A stretch of DNA of 64,000 bases from Crenothrix sp043729335 (GCF_043729335.1 NZ_JAYTLQ010000056.1:1-64000), one strand, 5' to 3'. Shown: positions 43,797 through 52,770, numbered from the stretch's first letter. Program-made: numbers and translations. The notes: generated by a model not told the origin, from the sequence alone.

Positions 43797-44432
43797 TTAT
43801 TCATGTGTGTTTAATAAATTAAACCTATTGAGTTGCAATTTACACAACTCCAAAACTGATACTAAAACATTAAATAAAACGTCTAACTCTTCAATTACAA
43901 ACCGTTTATTATAAAAAGTAAAATTGTGATTTTCTAATTTAGCAATTTCCCAAATCTCACCATTTGAAACCAATCCATAAACTGCGAGATTAGCATTGTT
44001 ATTGATTTTTTGAATGGCAACCATTTCTAAGCTGCATTGTGCCCAGCCTAGCGAAAAATTGTCTTTTTTAGCTTCAACTACCGCCAGCAAAGGGAAATCG
44101 AAAATAATTTTCCCTAACTCAGAACGCTTAGAAATCAGATAATCAGGAATCCCTGTTAAATCATCATCATATTCCAGGGCTTGATGACTCCAAATTGAAA
44201 AAATATCGGAATAATTTTTCCAGGCATCTTTTAAAATTGGATAAATAAGATTTTCACAAATAGCGGCTTCAGATACATCATAAGCCACTTCTTTTAATGT
44301 AAAAACAATATCTTGTCGAACAGCTTCATTTATTTCAACTATTCTCACTATTTTAAAATCCGCTTCAATATAATGAATTTGGAAATGTTTCAGTACATTT
44401 GACAATGACTTAAATTGATTAGTAAAGGCCAT
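43797..44432 (-). CDS. PD-(D/E)XK nuclease-like hypothetical protein
   Basis: A 211-residue protein. The sequence IPDYLIS followed some 15 residues later by PLLAVVEAKKDN, then GWAQCSLEMVAIQ, gives the D ... ExK ... Q pattern of restriction-endonuclease-like folds. The N-terminal 90 residues are helical. The gene is AT-rich compared with its neighbours and lies between repeats in the middle of the ccm cluster, suggesting insertion. Related stand-alone proteins are common in cyanobacteria and uncharacterised. Confidence 0.6.
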   Translation of the reverse strand: MAFTNQFKSLSNVLKHFQIHYIEADFKIVRIVEINEAVRQDIVFTLKEVAYDVSEAAICENLIYPILKDAWKNYSDIFSIWSHQALEYDDDLTGIPDYLISKRSELGKIIFDFPLLAVVEAKKDNFSLGWAQCSLEMVAIQKINNNANLAVYGLVSNGEIWEIAKLENHNFTFYNKRFVIEELDVLFNVLVSVLELCKLQLNRFNLLNTHE

Positions 44433-44636
44433 AATTTAACGGGCTACCGTGATAATAATCATTTAAAACCTCAGTGCATCCTCAATTAGGTGATTTCCAA
44501 TAATGTATCTACCAAAATGCTTGTCCACGAAAACCAAAAGTAGGCGCTTTAAGCGACACGAAAGGCACGAAAACAAAGCTATATATTCTGTGCACTCCGC
44601 GTATTCCGTGGACGACCAAAATTCCATGGGGGGATA

Positions 44637-45083
44637 TTATTTTATTTTGCCTTCGGCCGTAGCCTTCTGCTTCAAACTCGCCTTAACCTCAGGTGGCATA
44701 TAGTTTTCATCGTGCTTGGCCAATACTTCTTCGGCGATAAACACACCCTGGTTATTTAACTTGCCATGCGCGACAATGCCCTGCCCTTCCCTGAACAAAT
44801 CCGGCAAAATACCGGTGTATTCTACGGTGACTTCTTTACTGAAATCGGTCAGGGTAAAGCGCACCATCATGCCTTTGTCGGGTCTTTTGACCGTACCTTT
44901 AACGACCATGCCGCCCAAACGGAATAAGGCATCTTTAGGTGCTTTTCCTGCAACCACATCGGTAGTGGAAAAAAAGTACATCAAATTTTCGTTAAATGAT
45001 TTTAATGCAAACGCCGTGGCTACACTGGCTCCAATAACCATCAGGGTAATAAGAATCAAACGTTGTTTTCTGGCTACTTTCAT
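44637..45083 (-). CDS. ccmE: Heme chaperone CcmE
   Basis: A 148-residue membrane-anchored OB-fold protein. N-terminal helix (RLILITLMVIGASVATAFAL), then the fold, with H124 and Y128 in LAKHDENYMPPEV as the covalent heme-binding histidine and its conserved tyrosine. CcmE takes heme from CcmC and hands it to CcmF. It follows ccmD by seven bases. Confidence 0.95.
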   Translation of the reverse strand: MKVARKQRLILITLMVIGASVATAFALKSFNENLMYFFSTTDVVAGKAPKDALFRLGGMVVKGTVKRPDKGMMVRFTLTDFSKEVTVEYTGILPDLFREGQGIVAHGKLNNQGVFIAEEVLAKHDENYMPPEVKASLKQKATAEGKIK

Positions 45084-45089
45084 AATGTT

Positions 45090-45245
45090 TTATCGTTTCT
45101 GCTTTAAAGCTTGCTGGCGTAAAAATTGTTTACGCTGAATAATCGGAATAAGAATATTGGCAACCAACACCACCAAGGTAATTCCGTAAGATGTCCATAC
45201 GTAAAAACCATAGCCACCCATGGCAAAAAATTCTTGCAAGGTCAT
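45090..45245 (-). CDS. ccmD: Heme exporter subunit CcmD
   Basis: A 51-residue single-helix protein: MTLQEFFAMGGYGFYVWTSY, one helix (ITLVVLVANILIPII), then a basic tail (QRKQFLRQQALKQKR). The MGGYGFYVWxSY start is the CcmD signature. CcmD stabilises the CcmC-CcmE complex and helps release holo-CcmE. Its ATG shares one base with the ccmC stop (TGATG), so the two genes are coupled. Confidence 0.93.
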   Translation of the reverse strand: MTLQEFFAMGGYGFYVWTSYGITLVVLVANILIPIIQRKQFLRQQALKQKR

Positions 45246-46012
45246 CACTTAGCCCCCATCGCTATCTTGTTTTTAACCCATTGCGAATTACGTTCGCGTG
45301 ACAATAACTCGACTCGCGCACGTTGCATCAGCGCAATCACATAGTACACTTTAAACGCCAGAGCCATCAGCAATAACGGTATTAACATACTGCTGTGCAT
45401 AGCGGGCTTACCGCTTTTGGTGATAACCGTAGGGCCTTGATGCAGAGAACTCCACCATTCGACAGAATAGTGAATAATAGGGATATTAACCACACCGACC
45501 AAAGCCAGGATGGCCACAGCTTTAGAGGCAACGCGCTTGTCATCCATTGCCCCGTAAAGACCAATAACGCCCAAATACAAAAACAATAATACCAACTCGG
45601 AGGTTAAGCGTGCATCCCACACCCACCACGTACCCCACATGGGTTTGCCCCACAGAGAACCTGTCACTAAAGCAATAAAGGTAAAACTGGCACCAATAGG
45701 CGCACTGCTGATTAAGACTACTTCGGCCAGTTTAATACGCCACACCAAACCAATGGCACCAGCGGTCGCCATCACCATATAAATAAATAACGACATCCAG
45801 GCGCTAGGTACGTGGATATAAATAATGCGGTAACTGTCACCTTGCTGATAGTCGGCTGGTGCTAGATACAAGCCGCCGTATAATCCTGCCCCTACTAATA
45901 ACACAAATAAGCCTACAAGCCACGGCATCCAGCGCTCGGTGAACGCATAAAAATGCGGCGGTGAAGCCATACGATGAAAAAAACGCACTACAGCATCTGG
46001 AACTAAAAACAT
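45245..46012 (-). CDS. ccmC: Heme exporter/handling protein CcmC
   Basis: A 255-residue protein with six transmembrane helices and the WWD-type motif MWGTWWVWDARLTSELVLLF. Conserved histidines lie in YIHVPSAWMS and IHYSVEWWSSLHQG. CcmC loads heme onto CcmE. In most Gammaproteobacteria ccmA and ccmB precede ccmC; here a ferritin-like gene is upstream instead and ccmA/ccmB are not in the window. A Met at residue 15 is an alternative start. Confidence 0.95.
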   Translation of the reverse strand: MFLVPDAVVRFFHRMASPPHFYAFTERWMPWLVGLFVLLVGAGLYGGLYLAPADYQQGDSYRIIYIHVPSAWMSLFIYMVMATAGAIGLVWRIKLAEVVLISSAPIGASFTFIALVTGSLWGKPMWGTWWVWDARLTSELVLLFLYLGVIGLYGAMDDKRVASKAVAILALVGVVNIPIIHYSVEWWSSLHQGPTVITKSGKPAMHSSMLIPLLLMALAFKVYYVIALMQRARVELLSRERNSQWVKNKIAMGAK

Positions 46013-46071
46013 AAGGAGTATGACTTAATAGTAAAGGGGTTCAGCAAACCATTAGAGCAAGTATTCGATGA

Positions 46072-46965
46072 TTATGCTCTACAGTAGGAAGGTATCCAAC
46101 TGCGTTCGACCATATAATCCGGTACTTCGTTAAAGTCAAAGGCTTGGCCGTCTTTGATCATTTGTTTGACATCAAACAATTGACCTACTTCGGGAATGTC
46201 ATTAAAGAACATCGTGTAAAACGGCTTAACCAGCCATTTTGAGACTTTCATGCCTATCGGGCCAATAAAATTACGCCGTTGGCCCACATGGGCAATTTCA
46301 TCAATAGTAATTTCATCCAGTAATTCTTTCAAGCGGTCGCGCACTTCGGGTTCATCTGCCAATAACTTGTCAAACAACCGGTGCAGATAAAAATAATAGG
46401 TAACGCCCATCAGCTCAGTCACAAATGCGGGCGCATCCATCAAAAAGCCAGGAAATTTAGGAAATTGTTCGTAAATCCATTCTTTAACCGGGCTTAAAGG
46501 CTTCCATTCAACCTCTGTTAAACCACAGGTACGCAACATTTCATCAAACAAGCGCCAATGACAAAACTCTTCTGCCAAATGCACCCTGCTGATTTTATCC
46601 TCTACAGAGTGTGAGTTAGCCATATCTGGCACGACATCCCACGCACCTTTAATACCTACCCACTCATGGCGGGCAAATTTATACATGCCCGTTAACATTA
46701 AAATCATTGGTTCCAAGGCTTTTGGATCATCTTGCATGTCGATGTAATTACGATAGAACAATTCAGGATTTGCCAACGGCGTACGCAGTTTAACTGGATT
46801 ATCTTTAAAATACTGAAGTCTGGCGCGTTTTTTAGCCAAATCCTTTTCGACCTCAAACAGTTCACCACCATGATTTTGGGTAAATTCCCAATAACTGTCA
46901 AAATTTTCCTTTCGCTCCTGTTTGCTAGCCAATGTAAAAATAGAAAGGTATTTAGCGGACTTCAT
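46072..46965 (-). CDS. Ferritin-like diiron protein of unknown function
   Basis: A 297-residue helical protein. The spacing of carboxylates suggests a ferritin-like diiron site: H100-E101, E133-x2-H136 (AEEFCHWRLF), E184 (FVTELMG) and E223-x2-H226 (ITIDEIAHVGQRRNF). No signal peptide, so it is probably cytoplasmic. The family is not one I can name; a diiron oxygenase, oxidase or desaturase-like role is possible. The gene sits about 60 bases upstream of ccmC on the same strand and may share its transcript. Confidence 0.65.
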   Translation of the reverse strand: MKSAKYLSIFTLASKQERKENFDSYWEFTQNHGGELFEVEKDLAKKRARLQYFKDNPVKLRTPLANPELFYRNYIDMQDDPKALEPMILMLTGMYKFARHEWVGIKGAWDVVPDMANSHSVEDKISRVHLAEEFCHWRLFDEMLRTCGLTEVEWKPLSPVKEWIYEQFPKFPGFLMDAPAFVTELMGVTYYFYLHRLFDKLLADEPEVRDRLKELLDEITIDEIAHVGQRRNFIGPIGMKVSKWLVKPFYTMFFNDIPEVGQLFDVKQMIKDGQAFDFNEVPDYMVERSWIPSYCRA

Positions 46966-47412
46966 ACTCCATTACTCCAAATTGATGTTAACAGCTGTCT
47001 ATTCTACGAAAAATTGACTGTGAATACTCTTAAATTTATCTAAATATCACAGCCTTAATAATGTATGCACAACATTAAGCATTTAATAGCTGCGCAGATT
47101 CAGGGATGACGGGATGGATTAGTTTGCAGATAAACGATGTGAAGCCGTAACGTTTGCCATATTTAAAGACAAGAACATTCCTCGCCTTTGGGAAGCACTA
47201 AATTACCCAAAGACGAGAATGCTCAAGTTTTGAGGCTTTAATAGCTAAAGAGGTTAATTAGCGTGGCTACCAACTTAAGACGGGACATCCATCCGTTCGT
47301 CCTGAGCTTGTCGAAGGACTTGTGGTTCATGGTTCGACAAGCTCACCACGAACGGCTTTATTTCAAGTTGTCCCGTCTTAAGTTGGTAGCTATTAGCGTT
47401 AAATACTTAAGG
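46966..47412. other. Intergenic region with an intact family A element
   Basis: About 447 bases. The right part is the element at 47266-47390. The left part has GGGAAGCACTAAATTACCCAAAG-like weak inverted words but no gene or recognisable site. Confidence 0.45.
47266..47390. mobile_element. MITE-like element (family A) with perfect 22-bp terminal inverted repeats
   Basis: 125 bases. The left end GCTACCAACTTAAGACGGG(ACA) is the exact reverse complement of the right end (TGT)CCCGTCTTAAGTTGGTAGC. Inside, CCGTTCGT/ACGAACGG and AGCTTGTCGAA/TTCGACAAGCT extend the palindrome. TTAGCG occurs just outside both ends. No ORF. Decayed or rearranged relatives are at 1-103 and 12289-12440. Confidence 0.85.
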
Positions 47413-49545
47413 TTACAAATAAGCGTGGAATGGCTTCAAAGCTCCTAAATTACCCCGTCCTTTTTTTCCTATCGCTGGAACGGTTAAATATAAATCTTCT
47501 GCTTGTTTAAGGTTATGAGGATCAACAAAAGCACTGTGTCCGTGCGGGACACGTAATTGCGGATGATCAAACGGGGCTTTTTCCCAGCGCACCCGCTCAT
47601 CGGTGAGTGATTTTAAAAATGCCACCAAATCCGCTTTTTCCTGCTTGGTAATCGGTTGTTGCAATACCAAGGCAGCAAAATGCGCGTCATTGGTAAAATT
47701 ACCACCACGGAAATAAAAATCCACCACTTGCTCCAAAGTCAGCAAACTGCCGTTGTGCATGTATGGGCCGGTTAACTCAACATTGCGTAATGACGGCACT
47801 TTAAACGCACCCTTGGTAGCAATAAAAGCCCTGCCAAATTTACCTTTTTTTAACTCGGCTTGCCATGCGGCGACTGTCGGTATTTTTTGATAGGGTTTAT
47901 GGTTACACACACCCTTGGTGTAGGGGTCATTTCTCAATTCTTTCGCCAGATAATCGTCAGTAAAGGTTTTGTTGAAATCACAGGCATTAATCGCCACCGG
48001 ATCGTTTAACGGCTTACCGGTCAACAACTGTTGGGCGTATTGCTCACTAAAAGATAATGGATTCCCATAAGGATCTTTACCGCCTACGCCCAGATCATAA
48101 TTCTCCGGCGTAACGCTGGTATTAAAATAGCCTTCATCCATCAGTGGTTTTAATGTACCCCGGTGCGGAATAAAAGACCCGTTCAACAAATCACGATTGA
48201 CTAAACGCAGTGAAGAAAAGCCTTTAAAAGGCCTGAACACATCAGGATGGGCGGCGGCTGATAACGTTGGTCCGGTATGACAAACATTGCAACCCGCATC
48301 AAGAAACACCTTCAAACCGCGTCGCTGTGAAAGATTTAGGCCTTTAGGGATATGTGGGAAAACAGTGGTTATACGCGGTGTATCAAACGGCGTTTGATCA
48401 GACACCAGGGTTTGTTGGTAAAGCTGTAACGATAATCCTAAAAATAAGGAAAAATTGGCTTCCATCTGATTATAAGGCTTAGCCGGTGCCGCGCTAGGGC
48501 TACCAAAATCACCCGTTCCCTTCCAATAGCGCTGGGCGAAGGCGGTTTTTACTAAAGCTTGATATGAAGTATTCAAGCCTTTACCCGACGCATGGCGCAA
48601 TTTTGCCAGTACGCTATCTTCAGGATGCACAGCTTGCGTTGCCAAAGGGCGGTGCAGCAATAATTTACGGGCAATCGCGGGTAAAACCCGTTGTTTGCAA
48701 CTCATCTCTGAGTCGTTAAGCGGTGGCGCAACAGCTTGCGAGGCTAGCGAAGCATTTTCCAGGCGTAGGCTATGTTTTCTAACCTTGCCATCATTGCCCA
48801 ACACCCAAATGCCCGCGTGAACATCCCGCGCACCATACGGCGATACGCCATTAAAAATATTATTGGCCCGGCCATCCCAAAAATTACGGAAATTAAAGGC
48901 CGCATTAATCACGCTGGGTACTTGCCTATCTTGTACTTGGCGGGTGTTGACAGCTCCTAAATGAAAAACGCTATCCTTGCTTGAAGTGCAATCATCTACC
49001 GAACTGCCGCTTTGATCCAACCCGTTAAATAGACTTAAAAATACCCCTGACGAAGACACCACGTCATCGGTATTAAACAGCACCTTGGATTCTTTATTCA
49101 GCGGATCGGCAAGCTGGTACAGCGGAAAATCGCTGCGCTTGAGCGTGTAATTGATACCGCCGATGCTACCTGAGGCTGTTTTTTGAAACGTCAATCCGGT
49201 TGGTTTTTTATGAAATACGCCTGTTGCCAACTGATTTTTAACGCGAGCATCTGCACCGGCATGAAAATGACACGAGGCGCAGGCCATGCCGTCACTGCCC
49301 ACCGCTGTATCCCAAAATAAGGCCTTGCCTAATACAATGGCAGCGGTTTTATTGATTACTATTGGCGTTTTACCATTGAGCAGACCTGGTGTTACCGGCA
49401 CTGGGACACCTTTTAATGACAGTGGCGTATTACCCTGTGCGCTAACGCTATCTATAAAGAATGCCGTAACTATCAAAAATGTACCCGTAAAAATAATACC
49501 TTTGACCAAGTTCTCTGATAGCATAAAAAGATAAGTCCTGATCAT
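47413..49545 (-). CDS. MauG/CCP-family di-heme cytochrome c protein (CorB/SACCP-like), copy 1
   Basis: A 710-residue exported di-heme protein with heme sites CASCH at 89-93 and CNVCH at 419-423 and the C-terminal ligand region LTGPYMHNGSLLTLEQVVDFYF (core YMHNGS). Members include cytochrome c peroxidases and MauG-type enzymes that oxidise tryptophan in partner proteins. In methanotrophs related proteins are encoded beside copper-binding MopE and CorA. Here it follows a one-heme protein and a CorA-like protein on the same strand. ATG 49524 is an alternative start. It is about 60 percent similar by eye to 54631-56751. Confidence 0.85.
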   Translation of the reverse strand: MIRTYLFMLSENLVKGIIFTGTFLIVTAFFIDSVSAQGNTPLSLKGVPVPVTPGLLNGKTPIVINKTAAIVLGKALFWDTAVGSDGMACASCHFHAGADARVKNQLATGVFHKKPTGLTFQKTASGSIGGINYTLKRSDFPLYQLADPLNKESKVLFNTDDVVSSSGVFLSLFNGLDQSGSSVDDCTSSKDSVFHLGAVNTRQVQDRQVPSVINAAFNFRNFWDGRANNIFNGVSPYGARDVHAGIWVLGNDGKVRKHSLRLENASLASQAVAPPLNDSEMSCKQRVLPAIARKLLLHRPLATQAVHPEDSVLAKLRHASGKGLNTSYQALVKTAFAQRYWKGTGDFGSPSAAPAKPYNQMEANFSLFLGLSLQLYQQTLVSDQTPFDTPRITTVFPHIPKGLNLSQRRGLKVFLDAGCNVCHTGPTLSAAAHPDVFRPFKGFSSLRLVNRDLLNGSFIPHRGTLKPLMDEGYFNTSVTPENYDLGVGGKDPYGNPLSFSEQYAQQLLTGKPLNDPVAINACDFNKTFTDDYLAKELRNDPYTKGVCNHKPYQKIPTVAAWQAELKKGKFGRAFIATKGAFKVPSLRNVELTGPYMHNGSLLTLEQVVDFYFRGGNFTNDAHFAALVLQQPITKQEKADLVAFLKSLTDERVRWEKAPFDHPQLRVPHGHSAFVDPHNLKQAEDLYLTVPAIGKKGRGNLGALKPFHAYL

Positions 49546-49627
49546 TAGTAATGCACGTTAATAACTTATTAGATTCATTATAGACTGTGGCTTCGGTAAG
49601 AAGCCACGCTTAGAGAGTACTATTTAA

Positions 49628-50260
49628 CTACTTCTTTTTGGCCAAAATTTTGACCTTAAATTTAACCGCGTTAGATTTTAAAATCCGGCCTTTTTTACGT
49701 TGGTCTTCCTTTACAGAAAGCTCCATCGGAAAAGTCTGGCCTGCGTATGCTGCGGGTATACCACTCCAGGTAATAGTAGCAGTTGACATCTTATTTTTAA
49801 AAGTCCCCATCTTTGCTTTGGCACCATCAAAATCTTGATCGATGGTGTAAGTGTCATGCTCTGCATCCTTAACCATTAATTGAATAACCAGTGGTTTTGC
49901 ACCTATGGTATAGGTATACACGGCAGCGCCTACTTTTGCGACTGGCGCGGTATCTGGGGTTGTAGGTTTAGGGTTAATAATCTTGTCCCATTTTTTAAAT
50001 GCCGGCAAACGTTGGGCATCGGTCAATTTAAAAATAGCCTTAATTTTATCCTGGACAGCCAGTTTTTGATTTATGGGGAACAGCTCTAATAAACCTGGTT
50101 GGAATGTCTTGCTGCGGGTACCACCCACATGGCAATCGCCACAACTACCCGCAGCATTAGCAGGGCCTATATACCAAGGATGCGCGGAAACAAGGCTTGT
50201 TGCAGCTATGCTGCCTACCGCAAACAAACTAATTACAATTAATTTTTTATTCATCATCAT
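49628..50260 (-). CDS. Exported one-heme c-type protein with beta-rich C-terminus, copy 1
   Basis: A 210-residue exported protein. Signal peptide to about residue 26 (SLVSA), a single heme motif CGDCH at 40-44, then a beta-rich region (about 105-205) resembling a cadherin/Ig-like module (PLVIQLMVKDAEHDTYTI; TATITWSGIP). If cleavage is after Ala26 the mature N-terminus is His-Pro-Trp-Tyr. The heme attachment depends on the Ccm system encoded nearby. A longer paralogue is at 56811-57719. Possibly an electron donor to the adjacent di-heme protein. Confidence 0.7.
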   Translation of the reverse strand: MMMNKKLIVISLFAVGSIAATSLVSAHPWYIGPANAAGSCGDCHVGGTRSKTFQPGLLELFPINQKLAVQDKIKAIFKLTDAQRLPAFKKWDKIINPKPTTPDTAPVAKVGAAVYTYTIGAKPLVIQLMVKDAEHDTYTIDQDFDGAKAKMGTFKNKMSTATITWSGIPAAYAGQTFPMELSVKEDQRKKGRILKSNAVKFKVKILAKKK

Positions 50261-50387
50261 TTTAAAATTCTCTTTTAGTCATGTATTCGCCGCCTGCAGC
50301 GGCTTAGCTTTTAATTTAAGCCTTCCATTGCCGCTAACTCCTCCGGCCAAATACCAAAGAAATCAACCTGAAATCACTTACAGCAGA

Positions 50388-51014
50388 TTATTTGGCGCTA
50401 ATAGTTACTTTTACCATGTGAGCCACTTTAGTATTAACAAATGGAGCTGGTTTGTAGCCGCCAGTAACAAACTCATACAATCCAGTTTGAGGCGCCTTAA
50501 ACTTGAGAACTAACTTTCCGCTCACGCCGTCGTTTATTTTTTTAAAGGTTAAAGCAGGCGCACCGACTGTCTTGTCGCCGTCATAACCGTGGGTAATGTA
50601 TTGCATTACAATGTCACCCAAAGGTTCGCCAGTATCATCGTTGGCAGCACCCCATTTGGCCATGGTAGCGGTTTGGGTCAGGGCAACATCAGGGATGTAA
50701 CTGTCATCTGCAGTATCATTTGCACCACGAAAATAAACAGTGGAACCTGGATGGAAACCGGCTTCTTTGGATACCATGGCTATAGTAATCACTTGGCCTT
50801 TTCTGGCATGAAAAGTACCCCAATCAGAACTGTGTACCCAGCCTAAATCGCCAAATTTGGGATCACTCCAGCCACTGGCACGAACACTGAAAGTATCGGT
50901 ATTTTTAGCGGGAGTGAAGTGAAAAACCGTAGAGGCTTGCGTGGTTGCATGGCTTGCAGAAACAGACATTAAGCTGATAACAGCTACAGACAATAAAGTG
51001 CTTATAGTTTTCAT
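50388..51014 (-). CDS. CorA/MopE-type copper-binding exported protein, copy 3
   Basis: A 208-residue exported protein (signal peptide to about residue 23). It has the motif DPKFGDLGWVHSSDWG with W59-V60-H61, and a conserved HPG (GFHPGSTVYFRGANDTADD). In methanotroph MopE a Trp-x-His site, with the Trp oxidised to kynurenine, binds copper; CorA of Methylomicrobium album is a related surface copper protein (not the magnesium transporter of that name). It is the first gene of the minus-strand module and is followed by a one-heme and a di-heme protein. Confidence 0.72.
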   Translation of the reverse strand: MKTISTLLSVAVISLMSVSASHATTQASTVFHFTPAKNTDTFSVRASGWSDPKFGDLGWVHSSDWGTFHARKGQVITIAMVSKEAGFHPGSTVYFRGANDTADDSYIPDVALTQTATMAKWGAANDDTGEPLGDIVMQYITHGYDGDKTVGAPALTFKKINDGVSGKLVLKFKAPQTGLYEFVTGGYKPAPFVNTKVAHMVKVTISAK

Positions 51015-51202
51015 TATGGTTTTCCTTCGTAAAGTTAGATTATGTATAGACGCGACAGGTTTACGTTTTAAGGCACATTAAATGCAGTTTTAGTCATTGC
51101 AAATAACACGAATCATGACGCGCATTACGTATATAGCACTTACCATGCCAGCATATAAATAAATATAAAATCAATAACTTAATATTCCATTGCCTCACAA
51201 AC

Positions 51203-51248
51203 TGTGTGATATGCCCTATTTTTACTAAAAAGTGTGGCATATCACACA
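51203..51248. promoter_or_regulatory. Operator candidate: inverted ATATCACACA pair
   Basis: Perfect 13-bp inverted repeat with a 20-base spacer. Spacing of arm centres is 33 bases, about three helical turns, which suits a dimeric or tetrameric regulator. Confidence 0.55.
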
Positions 51249-51407
51249 ATTTTATCCATAACTAATTGATATTTAACTACTTATAAATTACCTATGCTGC
51301 TAGATTATCAAGGGTATTTTTTATGTTAAATACAAATTAATATAAAAATATCAATTAGTTAATGTTTTATAAATAATTTAATCCGTTGATTTAGCTAACC
51401 AAAAATA

Positions 51408-51421
51408 GGTCATATCACACA
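51408..51421. promoter_or_regulatory. Operator candidate: single GGTCATATCACACA site
   Basis: Third occurrence of the motif in this gap, about 130 bases before the plus-strand DUF1566 start; preceded by AAAAATA as at 52771. Confidence 0.45.
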
Positions 51422-51554
51422 GTTTTAGAAAAAATAAAGCGCTACTTGTCGCACAATTGCCCACCGCTTTATCAAGTCACCTGTTCAGTTTAAGATACTG
51501 ACGGCATTACCGAATAAACACGCGCAATCACCCCATTTTTTAACGGGAAATCTT

Positions 51555-52508
51555 ATGTCATCAACCATTATCCGCTTTGCTTTTACGCTGTACATAGTAA
51601 TACTAACCATCACAACCGCACACGCCTTACCTGCTAACGGCAAATCGGTCGACGCAACGCAAATCAGCTTGCAAGGCGGTAGCAATTCCAGTGTGCAATG
51701 GCTTGCACCCGCACCCTCAACGTATAAAATTTGGCTACAAGTACCGCCAAGCAGCACCGCAAGCAATGCCAAATATCGACTTTATCTTAAGGGTAATAGG
51801 CCAGGTAATCGTGTGTGTACTAGTAAGGATGTGTCTCACCCCTGTTTTGAAGTCACCATAAACCAAGCCGCAAACCCAGGAAAATGGCTGTTATTGGCAC
51901 AAAATAATGCCGCTAAAATCATAGACCAATGGAAATTTGCTAAAGGGGGTTATGTCAGTGTTAATGCCCGCAATATAAGCCCTGCCCAGCAACTCGGTAT
52001 AGCTGCAATAAGCTTTGAAGACAGGGTATTGAGCATCGGCAAACGTTACGGCGGCGGCATTATTTTTTATGTTGATCGCACAGGAAAACATGGCTTAATT
52101 GCCGCCCCCACTGACCAAAGCACAGGTCTGCAATGGTATAACGATGGCTTTTATAGCAACACCCATGCCGACAAGACAAGCGTTGGCACGGGCAAGACCA
52201 ACACCGCTGCCATCATCAAAAGCCAAGGCGTTGGTTTTTATGCCGCTACTTTGTGCGATCGCTTAGTGCTGGGTGGTTACAGCGACTGGTTCTTGCCGTC
52301 AAAAAATGAGTTAGCGTTAATGTACAAAAACATCGGTAAAGGCGCTGCCGCTCAGTTGACAAATATCGGTAAATTTACCACCCGGGGTTACTGGAGTTCG
52401 TCAGAATACAATAACGAATCAGCCTGGTATCAAAGCTTTGCGGATGGCCATCAGGATAAATATGATAAGTACGGCGGATTTGCTGTTCGTGCTGTACGAG
52501 CTTTTTAA
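51555..52508 (+). CDS. Exported DUF1566 protein between the two copper modules
   Basis: A 317-residue exported protein. Signal peptide to about residue 24 (HALPANG), a beta-rich N-terminal domain (30-155, with one Cys pair CTSKDVSHPC), then a DUF1566 domain: GKRYGGGIIFYVDRTGKHGL, TGLQWYNDG, YSDWFLPSKNELALMYKNIG, YWSSSEYNNESAWYQSF and the end GFAVRAVRAF. It has a larger N-terminal domain than the two DUF1566 proteins at 5.8-7.6 kb. Function unknown; the position suggests co-regulation with the copper genes. Confidence 0.75.
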   Translation: MSSTIIRFAFTLYIVILTITTAHALPANGKSVDATQISLQGGSNSSVQWLAPAPSTYKIWLQVPPSSTASNAKYRLYLKGNRPGNRVCTSKDVSHPCFEVTINQAANPGKWLLLAQNNAAKIIDQWKFAKGGYVSVNARNISPAQQLGIAAISFEDRVLSIGKRYGGGIIFYVDRTGKHGLIAAPTDQSTGLQWYNDGFYSNTHADKTSVGTGKTNTAAIIKSQGVGFYAATLCDRLVLGGYSDWFLPSKNELALMYKNIGKGAAAQLTNIGKFTTRGYWSSSEYNNESAWYQSFADGHQDKYDKYGGFAVRAVRAF

Positions 52509-52598
52509 GTCGATTTTTTGCTACTCAATTTAGGTGAAACACGAGGGTGATTAAAAGTGCGGGGAATTGACGATAAAATAATTTATCGTTCTCACGCT

Positions 52599-52624
52599 GG
52601 AGTACAAACCTAGGTTTGTACTCC
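52599..52624. repeat. Perfect 26-bp palindrome, copy 2
   Basis: Identical to 43626-43651 (half-site GGAGTACAAACCT). It lies about 90 bases after the DUF1566 stop and could act as a terminator-like stem there, but no T-run follows. Confidence 0.9.
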
Positions 52625-52770
52625 AAGTAAAAAGAATTTCAATGCCATCACATCAGAATAGATGTAAGCATTAATTAAACTACGTCATATAACACACCTT
52701 TATTATGTCATATGACCTAATTTTAAAAAACTCCCATTAATACAAAAAGATAAAAACAATCTATTCAGAA

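Larger units (their letters stand above)
51015..51554. promoter_or_regulatory. Regulatory intergenic region upstream of copper module 1
   Basis: 540 AT-rich bases between a minus-strand CorA-like gene and a plus-strand DUF1566 gene. It contains a perfect inverted pair TGTGTGATATGCC (51203-51215) and GGCATATCACACA (51236-51248), and a further GGTCATATCACACA at 51408-51421. Similar words occur in the other intergenic region (52684-52796). No gene is seen. Confidence 0.6.
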
